Positions 38,455 through 46,708 of a DNA stretch of 64,000 nucleotides are shown one piece after another. The notes under the pieces were generated by a model that saw nothing but the letters and a program-made list of their open reading frames with translations, was not told where the DNA came from and did no database searches. The translations under genes and the position numbers were made by a program. This DNA comes from Ornithinimicrobium humiphilum (lineage in GTDB: Bacteria > Actinomycetota > Actinomycetes > Actinomycetales > Dermatophilaceae): contig NZ_VFPU01000001.1 of assembly GCF_006716885.1 (NCBI RefSeq), positions 744,001-808,000 on the forward strand, given 5' to 3'. Every line of letters begins with the position of its first letter. The first letter of the stretch is position 1.

Positions 38455-41434
38455 AGCGCATCCGCTCGTCGGCGGGCCCGCGGTCGGCCGACCGGTCGCC
38501 GCCGGGGACCAGCGCCTCCCGGACGAGCTCGACGGGGTGCCAGGCGTTGCGCTCGGTGCCGTGGAAGATCTGCTCGCGGCAGGAGGTGCCGGTGGCGCAG
38601 ATGACGGTCCGCTCGTCCTCGGCGCGCACCGCTGGGAAGAGCCGGTCCTCGCCGATCTGCATCGAGATCTCGTAGTGCTCGGCCTCGTAGCCGAACGAGC
38701 CGGCCATGCCGCAGCAGCCGGCGTCGACCTCGACGACCTCCGCACCGGGGATCCGGCGCAGCAGCGCCAGCGTCGCGGCGGTCCCGACCTCGGCCTTCTG
38801 GTGGCAGTGGCCGTGGTAGAGGATCCGGCGCCCGGCGAGCCAGGAGTCGGGAGCCAGCTCCAGCGCGCCGGACTCGATCGCCTCGCCGAGCAGCTCCTCG
38901 ACCTGGCGCACCCGGCCGGCGACCGACGCGGCGTTCTCGTCGCCCGGAAGCATCGAGAGCGTCTCGTCGCGCAGCGTGAACAGGCACGACGGCTCGCAGC
39001 CCACGACCGGGGCGTCCGCCGGGCCGTCGGCCAGCGTCGCGACGAGGTCGGCCGCGCGGGCCTTGGCCTCGTCGACCAGGCCCTTGGAGAGGGCCGAGCG
39101 GCCGCAGCAGCCGGAGCTGACGAGGTCGACCTCCCAGCCGGCCCGCTCGAGCAGCTCGATCGCGGCCCGCCCGATGTGGGGCTCGGTGAACGAGGTGAAC
39201 GAGTCGGCCAGGAAGCGCACCGTCCCGGTCGGCGTGGCCGGGGCGGAGGTGGACCGCCTCCCGAACCACCGGACGAGGTTCATCGCGTGGAAGGTCGGCA
39301 GCGGGCGCTCCGCCGCGATACCCAGCGCCTTCTCCATGGCCTTGCGACCGGGCCCGACCCGGCCGGCGCGGTTGGCCACCGCGGCCATCCGCGAGCCGAG
39401 CGCGTTGAGGCTGCGGATCCGCCCGAACACCCGCGACCGCGCGGGCACGCCGTGCAGGTCGTGGTGGTGGGAGAGGGTCTCGCTCTTGAGCTTGGCCATG
39501 TCGACGCCGAGCGGGCACTCCGACTTGCAGGCCTTGCACATCAGGCAGAGATCGAGCACCTCGTGCAGCCGCTCGTCGCCGAGCGCGGCCTTGGGGTCGG
39601 CCTCCGAGAGCGCCTTGACCAGGGCGTTGGCCCGCCCGCGGGTGGAGTCCTGCTCCTGGAAGGTGGCCATGTAGGACGGGCACATCGCGCCGACCTCGGT
39701 CTTGCGGCAGAGCCCGATGTTCATGCACCGGTCCGCGGCACCCCGCATACCCCCGGTCACGGAGAAGTCGAGACGGGTGCGCAGCTCGGGGGCCGGCGGC
39801 AGCTGGGCGTCGCGCAGGTTCTCGGTCATCGGCGGCGCGTCGACGATCTTGCCGGGGTTGAGCGTGCCGGCCGGGTCGAAGAGGGCCTTGACCTCGCGCA
39901 TCGCCTCGTAGAGGTCGTCGCCGAAGATCTCGCGGTTGAACTCGCTGCGGGCCAGGCCGTCGCCGTGCTCGGAGGAGTTGACCCCGCCGAACTCCCGCAC
40001 GAGGTCCTTGACCCGCACCGCGACGCGGCGCATCTTGGCGACACCCTCGGGATCGGCCAGGTCGACGAACGGCCGGATGTGCAGGCAGCCGACGGACGCG
40101 TGCCCGTAGAAGCCGGCGGTCATCCCCTCCTCGTCGAGGATCTCCTTGAAGCGGGTGGTGTAGTCGGCCAGCACCTCCGGCGGCACCGCGGTGTCCTCGA
40201 CGAACGCCAGCGGCCGGCTGGTGCCCTGGCTGGCGGCCATGAGCAGGCCGAGGCTGGACTTGCGGACCTTCAGAAGGTCCTTCTGGTCGGCGGGGGTGAG
40301 CAGCCGCAGCGTGGCGTAGCCGTGCCCGTGCTCCTCCCACACCTGCGCGACCTGCTCGACCTTGGCGGTCAGCTCGTCGAGGTCGTCGCCGGTGAAGGAG
40401 ACGAAGAGCAGCGCGTCGGGGTCGCCGACGAGCACCTGCCCGAGACCGGCGTACTCGATCTTGCTGCGCGAGAGGTCGAGGATCGTGCGGTCCATGAGCT
40501 CGACCTGCGCGGGGTCGAGCGCGAGCGCGTCCGTCGTCGCCTCGATCGCCTTCTGCGGGCTGGTGAAGTGCCCGACGGCGAAGACGGTGTGCCGCGGCTT
40601 CGGCACGAGGTCGACCTCGGCCTCGGTGACGATGACGAGGGTGCCCTCGTTGCCGACGACGAACTTGGCCAGGTCGAAGGGCTCGTCCTCGCCCGCCCGG
40701 GCGATCCGGTCGAGCCGGTAGCCGCACGCGCGCCGCCAGAACGGCGGGAAGCCCTCCTCGACCGCCTCGCGGTGCGCCTCGACGATCTCGGGCAGGCCGC
40801 GGTGGATCGCGCCGGCGAGGCCCGGCTCCTGCGCCCGCGTGGAGCGCTCCTCCTCGGTCAGCGGCCCCAGCCGGGTGACGGTGCCGTCGGCCAGCACGAC
40901 CTCGAGCGAGCGCACGTGGTCGATCGTCATGCCGTAGCGCAGCGACCCCGAGCCGGCGGAGTTGTTGCCGATCATCCCGCCGATCGTGGCGCGGTTGGAG
41001 GTGGAGGTGTCGGGCCCGAACATCAGCCCGTGCTGCGCGGCGGCGCGGTTGAGGTCGTCCTGGACGACGCCGGGCTGCACCACGGCGACCCGCCCCTCGG
41101 GGTCGAGGCTGCGGATCTGCCGCATGTGGCGGGACAGGTCGAGGATCAGGCCCTCGCCGGTGGTCTGCCCGGCCAGCGAGGTGCCGGCGCCCCGCGCCGT
41201 GACGGGTATGCCGTGCCGCGCCGCGATCCGCACCGCGGCGGCGACGTCGGCCGTGCTGCGGGGGTAGACGACCGCGACGGGCATCAGCGTGTACATGCTC
41301 GCGTCGCGCGAGAACAGGTGGCGGGTGTAGTCGTCGAAGCCGACCTCGCCCTCGACGGCCTCGCGCAGCTCGCGCTCGAGGTCGGAGACGTCGGTGGTGC
41401 CGGGGGCGGCGGGCGGGGGAGCGGTGGTCGTCAT
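38453..41434 (-). CDS. FAD/4Fe-4S 2-hydroxyacid dehydrogenase (YdiJ type)
   Basis: 993-aa membrane-associated-type dehydrogenase combining what GlcD and GlcF do as separate proteins. N-terminal PCMH FAD domain (about 45-270: RGAGTSLAGQTTGEGLILD, IGGMIGNNSAGSGSLRYGMT), FAD-oxidase C domain to about 520 (VNSSEHGDG), then ferredoxin-like clusters (CMNIGLC...CPSY and CLMCKACKSECPLG near 620-700), and two CCG domains (VSSGCCGRSA, DAGCCGMAGSFGYE). E. coli YdiJ (about 1018 aa) is the closest well-known architecture; substrates are D-2-hydroxyacids such as D-2-hydroxyglutarate, lactate or glycolate. Overlaps the aminotransferase stop (ATGA). Confidence 0.9.
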   Translation of the reverse strand: MTTTAPPPAAPGTTDVSDLERELREAVEGEVGFDDYTRHLFSRDASMYTLMPVAVVYPRSTADVAAAVRIAARHGIPVTARGAGTSLAGQTTGEGLILDLSRHMRQIRSLDPEGRVAVVQPGVVQDDLNRAAAQHGLMFGPDTSTSNRATIGGMIGNNSAGSGSLRYGMTIDHVRSLEVVLADGTVTRLGPLTEEERSTRAQEPGLAGAIHRGLPEIVEAHREAVEEGFPPFWRRACGYRLDRIARAGEDEPFDLAKFVVGNEGTLVIVTEAEVDLVPKPRHTVFAVGHFTSPQKAIEATTDALALDPAQVELMDRTILDLSRSKIEYAGLGQVLVGDPDALLFVSFTGDDLDELTAKVEQVAQVWEEHGHGYATLRLLTPADQKDLLKVRKSSLGLLMAASQGTSRPLAFVEDTAVPPEVLADYTTRFKEILDEEGMTAGFYGHASVGCLHIRPFVDLADPEGVAKMRRVAVRVKDLVREFGGVNSSEHGDGLARSEFNREIFGDDLYEAMREVKALFDPAGTLNPGKIVDAPPMTENLRDAQLPPAPELRTRLDFSVTGGMRGAADRCMNIGLCRKTEVGAMCPSYMATFQEQDSTRGRANALVKALSEADPKAALGDERLHEVLDLCLMCKACKSECPLGVDMAKLKSETLSHHHDLHGVPARSRVFGRIRSLNALGSRMAAVANRAGRVGPGRKAMEKALGIAAERPLPTFHAMNLVRWFGRRSTSAPATPTGTVRFLADSFTSFTEPHIGRAAIELLERAGWEVDLVSSGCCGRSALSKGLVDEAKARAADLVATLADGPADAPVVGCEPSCLFTLRDETLSMLPGDENAASVAGRVRQVEELLGEAIESGALELAPDSWLAGRRILYHGHCHQKAEVGTAATLALLRRIPGAEVVEVDAGCCGMAGSFGYEAEHYEISMQIGEDRLFPAVRAEDERTVICATGTSCREQIFHGTERNAWHPVELVREALVPGGDRSADRGPADERMR

Positions 41435-42594
41435 GCGCGGGCCTCCTCCTCCAGCACCGCCATCGCGGCCGCGACGCCGTCGCCGGCGACGGGGACGCCG
41501 GACAGGTGCAGGCCCATCTGGACGCCGGCGAGCGTGCCCATGAGCGTCAGGTCGTTGATCCAGCCGAGGTGGCCGATGCGGAAGACCGTGCCCGCGAGCC
41601 GTCCCAGGCCGGAGCCGAGGGACATGTCGAAGCGGTCGAGGACGACCTTGCGGAAGGCGTCGGCGTCGTGGCCCTCGGGCATGACGACCGCGGTGAGGAC
41701 GGGCGAGTAGTAGCGCTCGTCGAGGCAGAGGATCTCCAGGCCCCAGGCGCGGACGGCGGCCCGGGTGGCGGCGGCGTGGCGCTGGTGGCGGGCGAAGACG
41801 GCCTCCATGCCCTCCTCCTCGAGCATCTGCAGCGCGACCTCGAGGCCGAAGAGCAGGTTGGTCGAGGGCGTCGTGGGCCAGAAGCCGCGGGAGTTGGCCT
41901 CGAGGATGGGCGCCCAGTCCCAGTAGGAGCGCGGCATACCCCCGTTCTTCGAGGCCTCGACGGCCTTGTCGCTCACCGCGTTGAAGCCCAGGCCCGGGGG
42001 CAGCATGAGCCCCTTCTGGGAGCCCGAGACGGTGACGTCGACGCCCCACTCGTCGTGGCGGTAGTCGGCCGAGGCGAGGCCGGAGATGGTGTCGACCATC
42101 AGGAGTGCCGGGTGGCCGGCGGCGTCGATCGCCTCGCGGACGGCGCGGATGTCGCTGGTCACGCCGGTCGAGGTCTCGTTGTGCACGCAGCAGACCGCCT
42201 TGATCTCGTGCGCGGTGTCCTCGGCGAGCCGCTGGCCAATCGCCTCGGCGTCGACGCCGTGCCGCCAGTCGGAGCCGATCACGTCGGGGCGCAGGCCCAG
42301 GCGGGTGGCCATCTCGATCCAGAGGCTGGCGAAGTGCCCGGTCTCGTAGAAGAGCACCCGGTCACCGACGGAGAGGGTGTTGGTCAGCGCGCCCTCCCAG
42401 GCACCGGTGCCCGAGGAGCTGTAGATGATCACCGGGTTGGTCGTGCCGAAGACCGGCTTGATCGCCTCGAGCAGGCGCGAGCCGAGCTGCTGGAACTCCG
42501 GGCCGCGGTGGTCGATGGTCGTGGCCGAGATGGCGCGCAGCACCGCGTCGGGCTCCGGGGAGGGGCCAGGGATCTGGAGGAAATGACGTCCCAT
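41431..42594 (-). CDS. class V aminotransferase (serine/alanine-glyoxylate type)
   Basis: PLP enzyme of 387 aa. The Schiff-base Lys194 lies in VTVSGSQKGLMLPPG; NETSTGVTSDI and YSSSGTGAWEGAL match serine-glyoxylate/serine-pyruvate aminotransferases. It would convert glyoxylate to glycine using serine or alanine. It is upstream of and overlapping the FAD/Fe-S dehydrogenase, a fit with oxidation of glycolate to glyoxylate followed by transamination (inference). No clear ribosome site precedes the ATG. Divergent from the MatC-type carrier. Confidence 0.9.
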   Translation of the reverse strand: MGRHFLQIPGPSPEPDAVLRAISATTIDHRGPEFQQLGSRLLEAIKPVFGTTNPVIIYSSSGTGAWEGALTNTLSVGDRVLFYETGHFASLWIEMATRLGLRPDVIGSDWRHGVDAEAIGQRLAEDTAHEIKAVCCVHNETSTGVTSDIRAVREAIDAAGHPALLMVDTISGLASADYRHDEWGVDVTVSGSQKGLMLPPGLGFNAVSDKAVEASKNGGMPRSYWDWAPILEANSRGFWPTTPSTNLLFGLEVALQMLEEEGMEAVFARHQRHAAATRAAVRAWGLEILCLDERYYSPVLTAVVMPEGHDADAFRKVVLDRFDMSLGSGLGRLAGTVFRIGHLGWINDLTLMGTLAGVQMGLHLSGVPVAGDGVAAAMAVLEEEARA

Positions 42595-42690
42595 GTGCGG
42601 AGGAAGCCTCTCTGTCTAGATTCGGCAAAGTTTTGACAGGGCCCTTGACGGGCACTCGCCAGGCTTGCAGCGTATACCACGTACTGAAAA

Positions 42691-42715
42691 AGGTATTCCG
42701 CATGATGGAACACCT
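42691..42715. promoter_or_regulatory. inverted repeat in divergent promoter region
   Basis: AGGTATTCC - 7 nt - GGAACACCT: 8 of 9 positions are symmetrical. It lies between the aminotransferase and carrier genes, downstream of a -35-like TTGACA (from 42633), in an AT-rich stretch. GTATACCACGTAC just before it (42672-42684) is a second partial dyad. Probably the operator of an unlinked regulator. Confidence 0.5.
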
Positions 42716-42762
42716 GTCGGTTCATCTGCGTGTCCCCGAATTCCCTGGCAAAAGGAGCATCC

Positions 42763-44202
42763 ATGTCTCCCGAGGTCATCTCGATCCTCGGCCTCGTCGT
42801 GGTCTTTCTTATCGCGACGATCTGGCCCGTGCACATGGGAGCGCTCGCCCTCGTGGCGGCGTTCTTCATCGGCACCTACGTCGCCGGGGAGGACGGGGAC
42901 GCGATCCTCGGCGGCTTCCCCGCCGACCTCTTCCTCATCCTGGTCGGCGTCACCTACCTCTTCGCGCTGGCCAAGGACAACGGCACCGTGGACTGGTTGG
43001 TCCACATGGCCGTGAAGTCGGTCGGCGGCCGCGTCGCGCTCATCCCGTGGGTGTTCTTCTTCGTCACCGCGGTCATCACGGCGGTCGGCGCGGTCGTGCC
43101 GGCGGCGGTGGCGATCATCGCCCCGATGGGTATGGCGTTCGCCCGCCGCTACGGCATCAAGCCGCTCCTCATGGGCCTCATGGTCATCAACGGCGCGACG
43201 GCCGGTGGCTTCTCGCCGCTGAGCATCTTCGGCAGCATCACCAACGGCGTGGTCGCCCGCAACGACCTGCCGGGCAGCCCGCTGCTGCTCTTCACTGCGT
43301 CGTTGGTCTTCAACATCGTGCTCGGCATCGTCTGCTTCGTGCTCTTCGGCGGCCGCAACCTGCTCGGCAAGGTCGACCGTGGTGAGGGCCTGGTCGACAG
43401 CCGCACGGGGGAGAGCGTCGACTCGGTCGAGGACGCCCCGGAGGCTGGTGGCGTCGGAGCCGGTGCCGGCGGTCCTGGTGCCGCTCCTGCCGGCGGGGGC
43501 GTCGCGGACGGCCCGCGCCAGCGCGACCGCTCTGGCCGCGCGACCAACGTCGCGGTGCAGACCACCCCGGTCGACTCCGACAAGGACGACACCCCGGACG
43601 AGTCCCTCGACCTGCCGCGCATCGTCACGCTGGGCGGCATCCTCTTCCTGTCGGTCATGGTGCTCGGCTTCGGCTGGGACGTCGGCTTCACCTCGATCAT
43701 CGTCGCGGTCGTCATCTCGCTGGTGAACCCCAAGATCAACAAGGGCGCGGTCTCCAAGATCGCCTGGCCGACCGTGCTGCTGATCACCGGCATCGTCACC
43801 TACGTCGAGCTCATGCAGCGCATGGGCACGATCGACTGGCTGGGCAACGCGGTCGCCAACTTCGGCACGCCGCTCGTCGCCGCGATCGTCATCTGCTTCA
43901 TCGGCGCGGTCGTCTCGGCCTTCGCCTCGACCACCGGCATCCTCGGCGCGCTCATCCCGCTCGCCGTGCCCTTCCTGCTCGCGGGCGAGGTCGGCCCGAT
44001 CGGGATGGTCATCGCGCTGGCGATCTCCTCCTCGGTCGTCGACTCGAGCCCGTTCTCCACGTCGGGCGCCCTGGTCGTCGCCAACGCCCCCGAGGAGGAG
44101 CGCGACCGGGTCTTCAAGCAGCTCATGATCTGGGGCTTCTCGATGGTGATCATCGCGCCGATCGTGACCTGGCTGATCTTCGTCGTGCCGGGGTGGGGCT
44201 GA
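42763..44202 (+). CDS. MatC-type C4-dicarboxylate/malonate carrier
   Basis: Inner-membrane carrier of the MatC/ion-transporter superfamily, 479 aa, about 12 hydrophobic segments in two halves. The N-terminal half (SPEVISILGLVVVFLIATIWP, VVPAAVAIIAPMGMAFARRYG) has the MatC_N character. A hydrophilic loop of about 80 residues (roughly 205-285), very Gly/Ala-rich and then acidic, separates the halves and is longer than expected. AAAGGAGC precedes the ATG. It starts an operon with a CoA-transferase and a crotonase-fold gene, suggesting import of an organic acid that is then activated to its CoA ester. Confidence 0.82.
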   Translation: MSPEVISILGLVVVFLIATIWPVHMGALALVAAFFIGTYVAGEDGDAILGGFPADLFLILVGVTYLFALAKDNGTVDWLVHMAVKSVGGRVALIPWVFFFVTAVITAVGAVVPAAVAIIAPMGMAFARRYGIKPLLMGLMVINGATAGGFSPLSIFGSITNGVVARNDLPGSPLLLFTASLVFNIVLGIVCFVLFGGRNLLGKVDRGEGLVDSRTGESVDSVEDAPEAGGVGAGAGGPGAAPAGGGVADGPRQRDRSGRATNVAVQTTPVDSDKDDTPDESLDLPRIVTLGGILFLSVMVLGFGWDVGFTSIIVAVVISLVNPKINKGAVSKIAWPTVLLITGIVTYVELMQRMGTIDWLGNAVANFGTPLVAAIVICFIGAVVSAFASTTGILGALIPLAVPFLLAGEVGPIGMVIALAISSSVVDSSPFSTSGALVVANAPEEERDRVFKQLMIWGFSMVIIAPIVTWLIFVVPGWG

Positions 44203-44205
44203 GCG

Positions 44206-45441
44206 ATGACGGCACCCCTCGAGGGCATCACCGTCGTCGAGGTCGGCGTGTTCATGGCAGCGCCCTTCGCCGCCATGCAGCTCGCCGACCTCGGCGCGCG
44301 GGTGATCAAGGTGGAGTCCCCGGACCGGCCCGACCCGACACGTCAGGTCGGTCCGATGGTGCAGGGGCGGTCCTCGCCCTTCCTGCGGCTCAACCGCAAC
44401 AAGGAGTCGGTGGCGCTCGACTTCAAGTCGCCCGAGGGCCGGGAGGCGCTGCTCGCCCTGGTGGGCGTCGCTGACGTCTTCCTCGAGAACCTGCGCCCCG
44501 GCGCGCTCGTGCGCGCGGGCCTCGGGCCCGATGACCTGCTGGCGCGCAACCCGCGGCTGATCTACTGCTCCGCCTCCGGGTGGGGGCAGACGGGACCGCT
44601 GGCTCCGCAGCCCGGGCTCGACATCATGGCGCAGGCCCGGTCGGGACTGATGAGCATCACCGGGGAGCCCGACGGGGATCCGGTCAAGCTCGGGATCCCG
44701 GTCGCCGACCTCTCGGCAGGGCTCTACTGCACGATCGGCATCCTGGCCGCGCTGCGCGACCGCGACCGGACCGGTCGCGGTGACGTGCTCGACGTCTCGC
44801 TCTACGAGTCGGCGGTGTCCCTGGCGGTGTGGGAGGCGGGCAAGCACTTCGGGGGCGCTCGCGCCGGTGGACGGCACGGGTCGGCGCACCAGTCGCAGGC
44901 GCCCTACCAGGCCATGCCGACCCGGGACGGCTACGTCACCTTCGGAGCGATCACGCCCGCCACCTGGGAGGCGCTGTGCCGGGTGCTCGGGGCGGAGGAC
45001 CTGCTGGCCGACGAGCGCTACGCGACCTCCCAGACGCGCTTCGACCACCGGGACGAGCTCATCCCCGCCCTGGAACGGCATACCCGTGCCCTGGGGTCGC
45101 AGGAGCTGCTCGACCTGCTCGAGGAGGCCGGGGTGCCCTGCGCGCCCGTCGCCGAGCTGGCCGAGGTCTTCGACTCCGAGCACCTGCGGGAGCGGGAGTT
45201 CTTCTGGGACGCGGAGTCCGACGAGCTCGGGCCGCAGCGCCAGCTGGGCAGCCCGGTGAACTTCCGCCGGCTGCGGACCCGCCGCGACAACCCCGGCCCC
45301 GACCTGGGTGCCGACACCGAGCGCGTGCTCGGCACACTGGGGCTGCCCGGACGCGAGAGCGTGCGGGCGGAGGCCACGGAAGACTCGCCTCCCGACGGCA
45401 TACCCGAGGCCACCACGTCCCGCGACGGCGAAGGAGCCTGA
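44206..45441 (+). CDS. class III CoA-transferase (CaiB/BaiF family)
   Basis: Transfers CoA between carboxylic acids; 411 aa. N-terminal VVEVGVFMAAPFAAMQLADLGARVIKVE, LNRNKESVALD and the catalytic aspartate D139 in PGLDIMAQARSGLMSITG are diagnostic. It starts 3 nt after the carrier stop and ends overlapping the next start (TGATG). The substrate is unknown: the carrier suggests a di- or hydroxycarboxylate. Confidence 0.92.
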   Translation: MTAPLEGITVVEVGVFMAAPFAAMQLADLGARVIKVESPDRPDPTRQVGPMVQGRSSPFLRLNRNKESVALDFKSPEGREALLALVGVADVFLENLRPGALVRAGLGPDDLLARNPRLIYCSASGWGQTGPLAPQPGLDIMAQARSGLMSITGEPDGDPVKLGIPVADLSAGLYCTIGILAALRDRDRTGRGDVLDVSLYESAVSLAVWEAGKHFGGARAGGRHGSAHQSQAPYQAMPTRDGYVTFGAITPATWEALCRVLGAEDLLADERYATSQTRFDHRDELIPALERHTRALGSQELLDLLEEAGVPCAPVAELAEVFDSEHLREREFFWDAESDELGPQRQLGSPVNFRRLRTRRDNPGPDLGADTERVLGTLGLPGRESVRAEATEDSPPDGIPEATTSRDGEGA

Positions 45442-46211
45442 TGGCGCAGCTGACCACCTCCGTGGACGGGCCGGTGCTCACCGTGACCCTGACGCGGCCC
45501 GAGGCGCGCAACGCGATGACCTGGGAGATGTACGACGGGCTCGTGCGCGCCTGCCAGCAGGTGAATGCCGACGAGGGCCTGCGCGTGCTGCTGCTGCGGG
45601 GCTCGGGAGGGGCGTTCGTCGCCGGGACGGACATCAGCCAGTTCCTCGAGTTCGAGGACGGGTCCGACGGGGTCGCCTACGAGGCGCGCGTCGAGGAGAT
45701 CGTCTCGACGCTGGCATCCGTGGACGCCGTCACCGTGGCGGCGGTCGAGGGCGCGTGCGTCGGCGGCGGGCTGGCGCTCGCGGCCGCGTGCGACCTGCGG
45801 GTGGCCGACGCCTCGGCGGTCTTCGGGGTGCCGATCGCGCGCACCCTGGGCAACTGCCTGTCGCAGGCCAACGTCGACCGGTTGGTGCGGCTCATGGGCC
45901 GCGGCACGGCCGGAGAGCTGCTGCTGCTGGGCAGGCTGCTGCCCGCCTCCCGGATGCACGAGCTGGGCTTCGTCCAGGAGGTGGCGCCCGAGGGCGGGTT
46001 CGATCAGCTGGTGGCCGACGTGGTCGACCGGCTGGCCGCGCACGCGCCGCTGACCCTGTGGGCCTCGCGGGGCATGCTGCGCGCCACCGGAGGGGTCCCG
46101 CTGCCGCAGCCCGAGGAGGAGATGATCTCCCGGGTCTACGGCAGCGAGGACTTCCGCGGCGGGGTGCGCGCCTTCGTGGAGAAGGTCCGACCGCGCTGGC
46201 GGGGCTGGTAA
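45441..46211 (+). CDS. crotonase-fold (enoyl-CoA hydratase/isomerase) protein
   Basis: 256 aa. Crotonase fold: LTRPEARNAMTWEMYDGL, oxyanion-hole segments SGGAFVAGTDISQF and GACVGGGLALAAACDLRVAD. Both hydratase glutamates appear missing: the first (CEL in classical enzymes) reads LAL, and the second region is GVPIARTLGN. It may be an isomerase, hydrolase, lyase or decarboxylase rather than a hydratase. AAGGAG precedes the ATG; it is cotranslated with the CoA-transferase. Confidence 0.88.
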   Translation: MAQLTTSVDGPVLTVTLTRPEARNAMTWEMYDGLVRACQQVNADEGLRVLLLRGSGGAFVAGTDISQFLEFEDGSDGVAYEARVEEIVSTLASVDAVTVAAVEGACVGGGLALAAACDLRVADASAVFGVPIARTLGNCLSQANVDRLVRLMGRGTAGELLLLGRLLPASRMHELGFVQEVAPEGGFDQLVADVVDRLAAHAPLTLWASRGMLRATGGVPLPQPEEEMISRVYGSEDFRGGVRAFVEKVRPRWRGW

Positions 46212-46268
46212 GCGGAAAACGAAGTTTCGGGGCGCCGGGAGATCCGGCGTCACGGGTGCGGGAGCGGA

Positions 46269-46553
46269 TCAGGCCAGCTGGCCGGTGTCCTGCTCGCGGT
46301 AGAACGCCTCGCGGTCCTCCTCGGTCATCCCGCCCCAGACCCCGTAGGGCTCACGGACGGTCAGCGCGTGCTCGCGGCACTGCTGGATGACGGGGCACTG
46401 CTGGCAGATGGCGACGGCTCGCTCGTCGCGGTGACGGCGCGACGGACCGCGCTCGCCCTCGGGATGGAAGAAGGTGTCGGGGTTGGTGGTACGGCACAGG
46501 CCGTCGAACTGCCACTCCCAGAGGGAAGCGACGGGAACTGGATTTTCTGACAA
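46269..46553 (-). CDS. WhiB-family 4Fe-4S regulator, copy 1
   Basis: 94-aa redox-sensing transcription factor. Four cluster cysteines at 20, 50, 53 and 59, the GVWGG turn at 71-75, and FFHPEGERGPSRR; overall closest in character to WhiB3/WhiD. TTG start at 46553 is chosen for a perfect AGGAGG 7 nt upstream (46561-46566); this also gives exactly the same length as copy 2 at 55628. Upstream DNA is unusually AT-rich with a 16-bp palindrome. Confidence 0.93.
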   Translation of the reverse strand: MSENPVPVASLWEWQFDGLCRTTNPDTFFHPEGERGPSRRHRDERAVAICQQCPVIQQCREHALTVREPYGVWGGMTEEDREAFYREQDTGQLA

Positions 46554-46640
46554 TTTCAGACCTCCTCGGTCTGGGGGACTTCCACCATTGCACGGATGGA
46601 GGCCCAAATACGTATCTGGGAGAAACCTGTACGCATTTCG

Positions 46641-46656
46641 GCAGGAATATTCCTGC
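46641..46656. promoter_or_regulatory. perfect 16-bp palindrome upstream of WhiB copy 1
   Basis: GCAGGAAT followed by ATTCCTGC, uninterrupted, 88 bp before the WhiB start in an AT-rich stretch (46605-46685) that also has the dyad ATACGTAT (46608-46615). A likely operator; the protein is unknown. Confidence 0.5.
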
Positions 46657-46708
46657 TCCTTGACGTATCGTTAGAGTTTTGAGTCAGGAATCGGTCGTTT
46701 GCGGCGCG

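Noticed and set aside
46269..46607. Longer 112-aa WhiB from an upstream start
   Set aside because: The extra N-terminus overlaps the AGGAGG ribosome site and has no family similarity; the TTG at 46553 gives the same length as the paralogue.
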